Shown here piece after piece: positions 26,917 through 34,804 of a DNA stretch of 64,000 nucleotides. Within the stretch, counting starts at the first letter, position 1. The number at the start of each line of letters is the position of its first letter. This DNA is from an uncultured Eubacteriales bacterium (lineage in GTDB: Bacteria > Bacillota > Clostridia > Oscillospirales > UBA644): contig CAKSFN010000007.1 in the NCBI GenBank assembly GCA_934454405.1, positions 62,001 to 126,000 on the forward strand, given 5' to 3'. A model generated the notes under the pieces. It was not told where the DNA came from. It did no database searches and was given only the letters and a program-made list of their open reading frames with translations. A program made the position numbers and the translations under genes.

Positions 26917-27543
26917 ATGGCGGCAACGGTATTTGCTACGAAAGGAAACCTTATAAGTACACAACGCTCGCTTGCGCTTGCAAAGACGGGCTATGAACTT
27001 ATGGATAAAAAACGTAATATCCTTATTCGGGAAATGATGTTGCTTGTCGACAAGGCAAATTCAATTCAATCCGAGATAGACAGTATTTTTTCCGAAGCGT
27101 ACGCATCCTTGCTGGAAGCAAATCTTTCGTCAGGGGTAATCCAAAGCATTGCGGAAGCCGTTCCCGTTGAAAAAGGTGTCAGAATAAGAGCAAAAAGCGT
27201 TATGGGCGTTGAAGTCCCTCTTGTTACGCTCGAAGAAAAAAGGGGAGAGACCGTGCCGTACGGTCTTATGGAAACGGACGCCGCTCTTGATAACGCTTAT
27301 TTGAAGTTCAAGCGTGTTAAAGAGCTTTGCGTAACATTGTCGGAAATCGAAAACTCCGTTTACAGGCTTGCCGTTGCAATAAAGAAAACTCAACGCAGAG
27401 CAAATTCGTTGAAAAATATCGTGATCCCGAAGCAGGAAGAAACCGTCAAGTTTATTATGAACACGCTTGAAGAAAAAGAGCGTGAAGAGTTTTCGAGAAT
27501 GAAAATTATCAAAAACAGAAAAGATCACGAGGAGAAATATTGA
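26917..27543 (+). CDS. ntpD: V-type ATPase subunit D (central shaft)
   Basis: 208 aa, an antiparallel coiled coil. It opens ATVFATKGNLISTQRSLALAKTGYELMDKKRNIL, shortened here only in length from the family pattern, and has RRANSLKNIVIP near residue 160, the D-subunit hallmark. It forms the rotor with subunit F. Last gene of the operon, followed by a terminator 65 bases on. Confidence 0.93.
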   Translation: MAATVFATKGNLISTQRSLALAKTGYELMDKKRNILIREMMLLVDKANSIQSEIDSIFSEAYASLLEANLSSGVIQSIAEAVPVEKGVRIRAKSVMGVEVPLVTLEEKRGETVPYGLMETDAALDNAYLKFKRVKELCVTLSEIENSVYRLAVAIKKTQRRANSLKNIVIPKQEETVKFIMNTLEEKEREEFSRMKIIKNRKDHEEKY

Positions 27544-27607
27544 GTTTTCTGTTTTTCCGTTCGTTTGCTTTTTCTGAAATAACCAATTTGACCTAAAACC
27601 GGAATGC

Positions 27608-27653
27608 GGAGATTGAAAATCCTTAAAAAGGGGATTGACAATCTCCACTTTTT
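27608..27653 (+). terminator. V-ATPase operon terminator
   Basis: GGAGATTG (27608-27615) pairs with CAATCTCC (27639-27646), continued across an AA/GA internal loop by AATCC with GGATT, and followed by ACTTTTT. The right arm contains the TTGACA of the next promoter, so terminator and promoter share sequence. Confidence 0.75.
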
Positions 27654-27663
27654 ATGCTATAAT
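27635..27663 (+). promoter_or_regulatory. Perfect sigma-A promoter of unknown target
   Basis: TTGACA (27635-27640), 17 bases, TATAAT (27658-27663), a full consensus match. It faces a 470-base stretch with no clear gene before the recombinase. Confidence 0.85.
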
Positions 27664-27672
27664 TTAAATATA

Positions 27673-27708
27673 CCGAATTGCGCAAAATGAATATTTTGCG
27701 CAATTCGG
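27673..27708 (+). promoter_or_regulatory. 16-bp perfect hairpin at the 5' end of the orphan transcript
   Basis: CCGAATTGCGCAAAAT, loop GAAT, ATTTTGCGCAATTCGG. It starts within a few bases of the expected transcription start and ends just before an AGGAG site (27712-27716). There is no U-run on either side, so it is not a terminator; a 5' mRNA stabiliser or a protein-binding palindrome is possible. Confidence 0.7.
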
Positions 27709-27718
27709 GGCAGGAGAA

Positions 27719-27850
27719 ATGAAATCTGTGAAAAATCGGGATCCCCGACAGCCGTATTTGATATCAAAGGCGTTTTCGCTGCTTTTCACTATCCGGTTGG
27801 TGCTTATCGTTGATGTTCGGCTGTTTTTTGCGGTTGCTGACTTATTCTGA
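27719..27850 (+). CDS. Possible 43-aa micro-ORF
   Basis: ATG 27719 follows AGGAG at good spacing, downstream of a perfect promoter and hairpin. The product has a basic start (MKSVKNRDPRQPYLISK) and a hydrophobic second half with single charged residues (LLFTIRLVLIVD), weakly like a small membrane peptide. The sequence has no homologue that I recognise and the reading frame is short enough to occur by chance. Its value lies in the context. Confidence 0.35.
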   Translation: MKSVKNRDPRQPYLISKAFSLLFTIRLVLIVDVRLFFAVADLF

Positions 27851-28133
27851 AATAAATTAATTTGTTTAACTGACATTGATATATTTTTGAGCTCCGTGAC
27901 TCTTGGTTTTCGCATTTAAAATTTTGCCGTCATTGCCTCAAATTTTTTCGATGATTATTCCGTTGCGTTTCGCTGTCCGTCATTTCTGTCACCGTGTGAT
28001 ATTCGACCGTTCGAATACAGACAACAGCGTGAATTCGACCGAACATCTCTTCAATCGCAACAACGCTGTTTGATGTGTTTTTTGTTATCTTTTTCAGATT
28101 CATTCTTTATCTTCAGTTTTTCGGAGGTTTTTT
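27851..28133. other. Intergenic stretch with no recognised feature
   Basis: T-rich sequence between the micro-ORF and the recombinase. Short frames on the minus strand lack start signals. The only clear element is CGGAGG (28122-28127), the ribosome-binding site for ATG 28134. The upstream transcript may simply read through into the recombinase gene. Confidence 0.5.
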
Positions 28134-29114
28134 ATGGTTTACGAATCCGTTCCGGGCTTCTGCCGTGAGTTTTTGTTTTATAAACGCAATGTTCAGAATC
28201 TGTCGCAAAAAACGGTTGACCAGTATTATCTTGATATGAAACTGTTCTTTCAATGGCTTGCTGATGAGAACGACATAAAATCGCCGTCTGTTGAAATTCC
28301 GTCCGACGGTCGGTTTGTCCCCATAGAGATTGTTAAAAAATTAACATTCGGAGATTTGCTCAGCTACCTTAACTACACCACAAACGAACTTGAAAATCAC
28401 GCGCGCGCCCGAGCGAGAAAGATATCTTCAATGCGCGGTTTTTTTAAGTATTTGCAGAAAAACAACATCATTGACGAAAACCCGGCGCTCAATCTTGAGG
28501 TTCCGAAAATGCCGAAAGCTCTCCCCGTTCATTTGAATCTTTTTGAGGCGAAAAAACTTTTGGAGTCAATCGATGGTAAGAATTTTTCTCGGAATTATTG
28601 TATAATTACTCTGTTTTTGAATTGCGGTATGCGTCTTTCGGAACTTGCGGGAATAGATATCGGAGACATTGATTTTGACCGTGAATCGGTTGTTGTCAGA
28701 GGTAAAGGCAATAAAGAACGCAGGCTTCATCTGAACACAATGTGCATGGAGGCGGTTCAGAAATATCTTAAAGACCGTTATTCGGAAACGCATGTTAAGG
28801 GCGGCGCGGAAAAAGCCCTGTTTTTGAGCAGAAACGGTAATCGCCTGTCAAACAGAATGATACAGACCATGATAAAGACTTTTATTGAAAAAAGCGGGCT
28901 TGACCCTGAAAAAATTTCTACGCATAAACTGCGTCACACCGCGGCAACGCTGATGTATCAAAACGGCGTTGACGTGCGTGTTCTGCAAGTCGTTCTCGGG
29001 CACGCTAATCTCGGAACGACGCAGATTTATACCCATGTCGGTGACGATCAGGTTGATAAGGCAATCGAAAACAATCCTCTCGACGATCTTGAAATCCACA
29101 AAAAAAACGGTTAA
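28134..29114 (+). CDS. XerC/XerD-like tyrosine recombinase
   Basis: 326 aa, slightly longer than typical XerC/D (about 300). The N-terminal SAM-like core-binding domain (1-125) opens with a longer segment. The catalytic domain holds Arg in CGMRLSELAGI, Lys in VRGKGNKERRL, HKLRH near residue 262, His in LGHANLGTTQIYTHV and the final Tyr in the same motif, so the R-K-H-R-H-Y set is complete. No phage or integrative element genes surround it, so a housekeeping role in chromosome dimer resolution is more likely than an integrase. Confidence 0.85.
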   Translation: MVYESVPGFCREFLFYKRNVQNLSQKTVDQYYLDMKLFFQWLADENDIKSPSVEIPSDGRFVPIEIVKKLTFGDLLSYLNYTTNELENHARARARKISSMRGFFKYLQKNNIIDENPALNLEVPKMPKALPVHLNLFEAKKLLESIDGKNFSRNYCIITLFLNCGMRLSELAGIDIGDIDFDRESVVVRGKGNKERRLHLNTMCMEAVQKYLKDRYSETHVKGGAEKALFLSRNGNRLSNRMIQTMIKTFIEKSGLDPEKISTHKLRHTAATLMYQNGVDVRVLQVVLGHANLGTTQIYTHVGDDQVDKAIENNPLDDLEIHKKNG

Positions 29115-29231
29115 ACCGCGGTTTATCAGATAAAAATATGAAGCGTTATCGAATTTCGGCGACGCTTCATTTTCCTTTTTCGTCTCGATGTCATATCATA
29201 TAATGATGTGATAAAAGAAAGGAAAACCGAG

Positions 29232-29450
29232 ATGAAAAAGTGTATTTTAATCAATTCTCCGACGCATGTTCAACGCGCGAAAAAAATATTGTTCGAGAAA
29301 AATATTAAATGTTATACGGAAAAATTTCGCCGCGGCTCGGATTTGGGCTGTTCGTGGTGCGTGGTTACGGACGAAAACTCCCTTTCCCTTGCGATAACTC
29401 TTCTCCGACAGCGGAGGATTCCGATATACGGAATAAAAAACCATGATTAA
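29232..29450 (+). CDS. DUF3343 putative sulphur/selenium carrier-like protein
   Basis: 72 aa from ATG 29232 (AAAGGA upstream). DUF3343 proteins are short alpha/beta proteins with Cys residues thought to carry S or Se. Here LINSPTHVQRAKKIL and GSDLGCSWCVV fit, with a CxxC in place of the more usual single Cys. It overlaps the desulfurase-like gene by eight bases, which supports a donor-acceptor pair. Confidence 0.75.
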   Translation: MKKCILINSPTHVQRAKKILFEKNIKCYTEKFRRGSDLGCSWCVVTDENSLSLAITLLRQRRIPIYGIKNHD

Positions 29451-30570
29451 CTTCCCTGTTTATTTTGACAACGCGGCCTCGACTTTTCCGAAGCCTGAAA
29501 ATGTTATTCGTGCCGTGAACAGAAACTTGCGGACGAACACATCAAACCCCGGACGAAGCGGACATCGCCTTTCCTTCGATGCGGCGGAAAGCGTATTTGA
29601 AACCCGTGAGGATGCTGCTGAATATTTCGGCTGCGAGCCGGAAAACGTCATATTCACAAAGAATGCAACGGAGGCAATAAATCTCTTGCTTTTCGGGCTT
29701 CTTGAACCCGAAGATCATGTAATAATATCCGACTTAGAGCATAATTCCGTAACTCGTCCGCTCCTTGCGCTGTCCGAGCGCGGTGTGAGTTTCGACGCTG
29801 CGGATTCTGACAATATCGAAGAATCCGTTGTTTCGCTGATAAGACGCAATACAAAACTGATTTTCGTTACCGCTGTTTCGAATGTGACCGGTAAGGCACT
29901 TCCCTTGCGTTCGCTTGCCGCAATCGCGCGTAAAAAAGGCATTCTGTTCGGAACGGACGCCTCGCAGGCAGCGGGGCATATTCCGATTAATATTAAAAAA
30001 GACGGAATTGATTATTTATGCACTTCCGGACACAAGGGGCTGTTCGGAATACAAGGCTCGGGTCTGCTGCTTATAAACAACGCTCCCCCAGCGCCGCTGC
30101 TTTTCGGAGGAACGGGAACGGAATCTCTCAGTCTTATTCAGCCGAAAATCGTTCCCGAAACGCTTGAAAGCGGAACGGTCGCAACGCCTGCGGTTATTTC
30201 CCTTCGCGAAGGCATTCGTTTTCTGAAGCAAAACCCGAAAACGCAGCATCTTGAAAAGGTGCTTGTCGGGCATACTGTTGAAGAACTGAATAAGATCGAA
30301 AATATTCGGGTTTTTTCATCTGCTGATTCAGTCGGAATCGTCGCCTTCAACATTTCGGACGCTCATTCGGAGGATGTTACCGCCTATCTGAATTCGAAAG
30401 GAATATGCGCGCGTGGAGGCTTTCATTGTTCGGCGTCGGCTCACCGAAAACTGAAAACGACCTCGACGGGTGTTGTTCGGATCAGTTTTTCTCCCTTTAA
30501 CACGCTTGAAGAGGCGGATTATTTGATAAAGTGCTTAAAAATTTATAAAAAATTGCCGTTGGGGTCTTGA
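29443..30570 (+). CDS. Class V aminotransferase, cysteine desulfurase family (EF2568-like)
   Basis: 375 aa PLP enzyme. It has FDNAASTFPKPENVI at the N-terminus and the Schiff-base Lys in CTSGHKGLFGIQGSGLL near residue 196. The C-terminal RGGFHCSA has the desulfurase-type Cys, followed by VVRISFSPFNTLEEAD. The short N-terminus and overall length match the cysteine desulfurase branch linked to selenium metabolism in Enterococcus and Clostridia rather than IscS or SufS. Paired with DUF3343 it may mobilise S or Se from Cys or selenocysteine. No selD or selenoenzyme gene is in the window. Confidence 0.82.
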   Translation: MINFPVYFDNAASTFPKPENVIRAVNRNLRTNTSNPGRSGHRLSFDAAESVFETREDAAEYFGCEPENVIFTKNATEAINLLLFGLLEPEDHVIISDLEHNSVTRPLLALSERGVSFDAADSDNIEESVVSLIRRNTKLIFVTAVSNVTGKALPLRSLAAIARKKGILFGTDASQAAGHIPINIKKDGIDYLCTSGHKGLFGIQGSGLLLINNAPPAPLLFGGTGTESLSLIQPKIVPETLESGTVATPAVISLREGIRFLKQNPKTQHLEKVLVGHTVEELNKIENIRVFSSADSVGIVAFNISDAHSEDVTAYLNSKGICARGGFHCSASAHRKLKTTSTGVVRISFSPFNTLEEADYLIKCLKIYKKLPLGS

Positions 30571-30646
30571 TTTTATTTATAAATACTGTTAAAATATAAT
30601 AAGAGCGGCTGTGATGTCGAAAAAACGGTATTTAAGGGTGAAAAGT

Positions 30647-31513
30647 ATGGCTGAATTTTTGAGCAATATCGGATCGTTTTTCAGTAATCTGATATCGTCT
30701 CCGTGGCTGTTGTTGCTTGATATTCTCGATATAGCAATTCTTGCGCTGATGATATACTATGTTCTGAAATTCATCAAGGACACAAGAGCGGCGCAGCTGT
30801 TGAAAGGTATCGTCCTTTTGATCGCGCTGTTGTATATATCTCAGCTTCTGAAACTGACGGGCACGCATTTTATACTCAATAAAACCATTGAATACGGTAT
30901 GCTCGCGATGCTTATAGTTTTTCAGCCCGAACTTCGAAGCGTGCTTGAAAACATAGGACGAAAGGGCTTGAACATTTCAAAAATCAAAAAAGACCGTATG
31001 CTGAATTTTGACGAAAGCGACCACGCGGTCGATCAGCTGTGCGATGCGGTTGACAGGCTTTCTAAAACAAAAACGGGCGCGCTGATAGTTATTGAAAGAG
31101 AGACGAAGCTCGGCGAAATAATCAAAACGGGAATTTCTCTTGACTGTTCCGTCGTTCCCGAGCTTTTGTGCAATATATTCTACAACAAAGCTCCCCTTCA
31201 TGACGGTGCCGTTATAATAAGGGATTTCAAAATTCACGCGGCGGGTTGTTTCTTGCCGCTTACGACAAGAAGCATCGGAAACGATCTCGGAACCAGACAC
31301 AGAGCCGCAATAGGCATCAGCGAAGTTTCCGACGCGATTGTCGTTGTCGTTTCCGAGGAAACGGGGATTATATCCGTGGCTTGCGAGGGCGATCTTAAAC
31401 GCGATTTTACGGCGGATACGCTTCGAGCCAAGCTGAAAAAAGAGCTGCTTTCCTCGCATGAAGAGTTAAACGAAAAAGAAAAAATCGAAAAGAAGAGGAG
31501 AAAAAGCAAATGA
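30647..31513 (+). CDS. cdaA: Diadenylate cyclase (c-di-AMP synthase)
   Basis: 288 aa from ATG 30647 (AAGGGTG upstream); a GTG at 30611 is in frame but lacks a site. Three N-terminal membrane helices (about 15-90) precede the DAC domain with the catalytic motifs PLHDGAVII and GTRHRAAIGISE. It makes c-di-AMP from two ATP at the membrane. The C-terminus is a charged tail rich in Lys. It overlaps cdaR by four bases; glmM, the usual third gene, is not here. Confidence 0.93.
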   Translation: MAEFLSNIGSFFSNLISSPWLLLLDILDIAILALMIYYVLKFIKDTRAAQLLKGIVLLIALLYISQLLKLTGTHFILNKTIEYGMLAMLIVFQPELRSVLENIGRKGLNISKIKKDRMLNFDESDHAVDQLCDAVDRLSKTKTGALIVIERETKLGEIIKTGISLDCSVVPELLCNIFYNKAPLHDGAVIIRDFKIHAAGCFLPLTTRSIGNDLGTRHRAAIGISEVSDAIVVVVSEETGIISVACEGDLKRDFTADTLRAKLKKELLSSHEELNEKEKIEKKRRKSK

Positions 31514-32775
31514 AAAAATTTCTGACCTCTTTGTCCGCTAAATTCTCTTCTCTTATCAGACGCAACGGCTTCCTGAAGATTATCTCCGTTATTCTTGCCG
31601 TATTCGCTTGGTTTGCGATAATTTACTACGCAAATCCGACCAACTCCGCAGAGTTCAAAAATGTTCCGATAAAGATTCATTATGAAGGTTCCGTTCCCGG
31701 AAACAACGGACTGATGATGCTTTTGACAGACACAAATTTTACCTGCGAGGTAAAAGTCGAAGGCGGCAGAACCGCCCTTCTTGTTTTGAATGCAAACGAT
31801 ATTTCCGCAACGCTGAACTTTGACTCCATCGCATCCGCGGGTATATATGAAGTTCCCGTCAATGTTTCCGTTTTGAATTCGGACGTGACCTGCACATCGG
31901 TCAGTCCTTCGTCCATAAAAATCGAATTTGTTAAGACTGCGACAAAAACGCTGGATGTCGGCGTCAGGTATGAGAATTCCCTTGCGGACGGTTATGAAAT
32001 CGTTGAAGAAAACATAACCCCGAAAAAAGTCACCGTTACAGGTCCTGCGGAAATTGTAAGAACGATTTCAAGTGCTTCCACGACCGTCGATCTGGCGCTC
32101 AGCAATACAGATATTAACACACAGACCGGCGTTTCTCTTTTTGACAAGGACGGAAACCCCGTTGAGATGAAGTATCTGACACTTGACGTAAGCGATATTC
32201 AGACAAAACTGAAGGTCGTATACCGGCGCACGCTTCCGCTGACAGTTGATATCGTGAACATATACGGCGGAGATGAAAGCTCTTATTCCAACATAATCTG
32301 CGATCCCGCAACGGTAACGGTTCAGGGCGACGAGGCTAAGCTTGACGCGCTCGGTGACAGAATCAGCCTCGGTCAGTTTGATGTCTCCGAAATGGGGACA
32401 GGCTCCAAAACCGTTGAGATGATTTATCCGTCGATTGACGGCGTGACTTTTGTCTCTCCCGAAAATTCCGTTTCCGTTACCGTTCAGCTGAACGGCGCGC
32501 ACACCAAAACATTGACGCTTTCTCAAAGCGAGATGAATGATCTGTTCACATACACGCAGAAGCCGAACGGAACCGTTCCGAGAATCACGTCTCAAAGGCT
32601 GAACATCAAAGTCCGCTCCAATAAAATCAACGATATAACCATCAATTCTCTGCACTACTCGATTAATTTCAACGAGAAGAATGAACGCGGACAGTACAGG
32701 GTCGTTATAACAAACAAGTCCGGTGTTCCCGTCGGAATTGTCGGCAAATACTATGTAAACGTGGATCTCGAATGA
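31510..32775 (+). CDS. cdaR: YbbR-domain regulator of CdaA
   Basis: 421 aa. One N-terminal membrane anchor (about 18-38, IISVILAVFAWFAIIYYA) is followed by tandem extracytoplasmic YbbR beta-domains (about 55-145, 150-230, 240-325, 330-420). Each has the VTVTGP/VTVQG-type strand pattern. CdaR binds CdaA and modulates c-di-AMP synthesis. It overlaps the genes on both sides by four bases. Confidence 0.92.
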   Translation: MKKFLTSLSAKFSSLIRRNGFLKIISVILAVFAWFAIIYYANPTNSAEFKNVPIKIHYEGSVPGNNGLMMLLTDTNFTCEVKVEGGRTALLVLNANDISATLNFDSIASAGIYEVPVNVSVLNSDVTCTSVSPSSIKIEFVKTATKTLDVGVRYENSLADGYEIVEENITPKKVTVTGPAEIVRTISSASTTVDLALSNTDINTQTGVSLFDKDGNPVEMKYLTLDVSDIQTKLKVVYRRTLPLTVDIVNIYGGDESSYSNIICDPATVTVQGDEAKLDALGDRISLGQFDVSEMGTGSKTVEMIYPSIDGVTFVSPENSVSVTVQLNGAHTKTLTLSQSEMNDLFTYTQKPNGTVPRITSQRLNIKVRSNKINDITINSLHYSINFNEKNERGQYRVVITNKSGVPVGIVGKYYVNVDLE

Positions 32776-34295
32776 AAATAATACAGGGCATATCCGCCTC
32801 CGTTCGCGAGGCGGAGGCTTCTGTTATCGAACGGGTACGGAAAAACCTTGAACTTGATGTTTCCGTACCCGTTTCCGTATACAGAAGATCGATTGATGCA
32901 AGAAAGCGGTCGGACATCAAATATGTTTATTCTCTTGCCGTTGAAACGGATAAGAAAATACCGAATGCGGTGGTGACCTGCAAATACTCCTTCTCCCGCG
33001 ACAAGAAATACGTCGGTGAACGCCCTCTGATTGTCGGAATGGGACCGGCGGGGCTTTTTTGCGCGTATTTACTTGCTCTTAACGGCGCGAAGCCCATTAT
33101 TATAGACAGAGGCAAGGACGTTGACCGCCGAGCGAGGGATGTTCAAAAGTTCTGGAACGGCGGCGCGATCTGTCCTGATTCAAACGTTCAGTTCGGCGAA
33201 GGCGGAGCAGGTTCTTTTTCCGACGGCAAGCTTGTAACAAGGATAACAGATCCGAGGTGCCGCTTTGTGCTGGAAACATTTGTGAGGTTCGGCGCAGACC
33301 CCGATATTCTCAAAAATGCAAAACCGCACGTCGGAACAGACGCCCTTCGGAATGTTGTTCGCAATATGCGAAACGAGATTGTCCGTCTCGGAGGAACCGT
33401 TCGTTTTCAGACAAAGCTTACGGGGCTTGATATTTCCGAAAACGGCGTAAAGGGAGTTTTTCTCAACGACGAAAGATATGACTGCGGAATTTGTGTTCTC
33501 GCCGTGGGAAACGGCGCGCGTGACACATACCGTATGCTGCTTGAACAGCCCCTGCAAATTGCCCCCAAACCGTTCTCTGTCGGTTTCCGAATGGAACATC
33601 TGCAGGAAGATATCAATCGCGCCATGTACGGCGATTTTGCCGATATACTGCCTGCTGCCGACTATTCTTTTTCAAAAGTTTTTGATAAAACAAAGGGGCT
33701 TGCCGCTTATACATTTTGTATGTGTCCCGGCGGCTATGTCATTAACGCTTCATCGGATCCCGACGGAACAGTAACAAACGGAATGAGTTATCACGCAAGA
33801 GACGGCAGAAACGCAAACTCCGCAATGCTTGCGTCCGTTTCGTTCGACAGTCCGCAAAAAGGTCTTGATTTTCAGCGTAAGCTGGAACAAACTGCTTTTT
33901 GTCTCGGAAACGGCAAAGCCCCCGCTTCCCTGCTTCAAGATTTTTTGAACGGCGAAAAAACAAAACGCTGCGGTCGCGTACAGCCGACGTTCTTGCCCGG
34001 AACCGAGTTCTGCGACCTCAACGCGTTATTTCCTTCTCCTGTTTCGGATATGCTCAAAACAGGGCTTGCAGCGTTCGGGAAACGGATCTTCAGCGACGGA
34101 GAGGCTGTTTTGACAGGAGTTGAAACAAGAACTTCCGCTCCCCTGCGTATCCTGCGGAATCCGCAAACGCTTGAATCCGTCGGATGTCCAGGGCTTTACC
34201 CCTGCGGTGAAGGTGCAGGATATTCGGGCGGCATAACGAGTTCCGCCGTAGACGGAATTAAAGTTGCGGAGGCAATATCGGAGAGAAATATATGA
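32772..34295 (+). CDS. FAD-dependent dehydrogenase of the COG2509 type
   Basis: 507 aa. A small N-terminal domain (1-80) precedes the FAD Rossmann motif IVGMGPAGLFCAYLLALNGA near residue 84. It has WNGGAICPDSNVQFGEGGAGSFSDGKL and the C-terminal YPCGEGAGYSGGITSSAVDGIKVAEAI, the signature of this uncharacterised FAD protein family. Substrate and electron acceptor are unknown. It overlaps cdaR and the RseC-like gene by four bases, an unusually tight link of c-di-AMP and redox genes. Confidence 0.85.
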   Translation: MKIIQGISASVREAEASVIERVRKNLELDVSVPVSVYRRSIDARKRSDIKYVYSLAVETDKKIPNAVVTCKYSFSRDKKYVGERPLIVGMGPAGLFCAYLLALNGAKPIIIDRGKDVDRRARDVQKFWNGGAICPDSNVQFGEGGAGSFSDGKLVTRITDPRCRFVLETFVRFGADPDILKNAKPHVGTDALRNVVRNMRNEIVRLGGTVRFQTKLTGLDISENGVKGVFLNDERYDCGICVLAVGNGARDTYRMLLEQPLQIAPKPFSVGFRMEHLQEDINRAMYGDFADILPAADYSFSKVFDKTKGLAAYTFCMCPGGYVINASSDPDGTVTNGMSYHARDGRNANSAMLASVSFDSPQKGLDFQRKLEQTAFCLGNGKAPASLLQDFLNGEKTKRCGRVQPTFLPGTEFCDLNALFPSPVSDMLKTGLAAFGKRIFSDGEAVLTGVETRTSAPLRILRNPQTLESVGCPGLYPCGEGAGYSGGITSSAVDGIKVAEAISERNI

Positions 34296-34699
34296 CTGTT
34301 GTCGGAATTGTTGAGAAAACCAAGGGAAAAACGGTTGTTGTTAAAACAAAACGCCCCGCGTCGTGCGAGCATTGCCCGACGGCGTCCGTCTGCAATAAAA
34401 AAGAAATAAGAATGAATGTTCCGAACACTGTTGGCGCAAAAATCGGCGACACCGTTCGCGTTTATATCGAAAATGACGGTTCAGCGCTCGGCGTGCTGGC
34501 GTATATGTTTCTTACGCCGCTCTTAATACTTGCAGCAGGATATGCTCTGTTTATTCTTCACCGTTGGCTTGTTATTTTTGCGATCGCCCTGCTTATCCCC
34601 TATTATATCGGGCTTCGCTTTTTCAATAAATCCTTCGGAACAAAGGCGTATATTTCGGAGATTTTACCCGACGGATACAACGATGAGCTTTGTAATTGA
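34292..34699 (+). CDS. RseC/MucC family (SoxR-reducing-type) membrane protein
   Basis: 135 aa. A cytoplasmic N-terminal part has the Cys cluster CEHCPTASVC (residues 28-37), then VGAKIGDTVRVYI, followed by two membrane helices (about 70-90 and 93-112). The Cys pattern and helix pair are those of RseC, which in Gram-negatives acts with Rnf-type redox complexes; in Clostridia the function is open. Last gene of the cdaA operon. Confidence 0.8.
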   Translation: MTVVGIVEKTKGKTVVVKTKRPASCEHCPTASVCNKKEIRMNVPNTVGAKIGDTVRVYIENDGSALGVLAYMFLTPLLILAAGYALFILHRWLVIFAIALLIPYYIGLRFFNKSFGTKAYISEILPDGYNDELCN

Positions 34700-34740
34700 G
34701 TTTTTCGGTCGGCAAAAATTTCGGTTTTTAAAGTAAATCA

Positions 34741-34774
34741 GAGGCTGTAAAAACCTTGCGGTTTTTACAGCCTC
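34741..34774. terminator. Strong hairpin between convergent genes
   Basis: GAGGCTGTAAAAACC, loop TTGC, GGTTTTTACAGCCTC: a perfect 15-bp stem. The internal A/T runs act as half of a U-tract for either strand. It sits between the rseC-like gene (+) and the DHHW gene (minus), so it probably ends both transcripts. Confidence 0.75.
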
Positions 34775-34804
34775 CTTCCCTTTTCGGGATAATATATGCG
34801 GTTC

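Noticed and set aside
27664..27915. 83-codon minus-strand frame over the orphan promoter region
   Set aside because: It spans the palindrome and promoter, has no ribosome-binding site and no recognisable features.
28134..29114. Tyrosine recombinase as integrase of a mobile element
   Set aside because: No tRNA, att-like repeats, phage or conjugation genes around it; it looks like a chromosomal Xer-type gene.
30567..30600. Sigma-A promoter for cdaA (TTGATT with TATAAT at 30595)
   Set aside because: The spacing is 22 bases, too long for a normal promoter; the -10 box alone may be real but I cannot support the pair.
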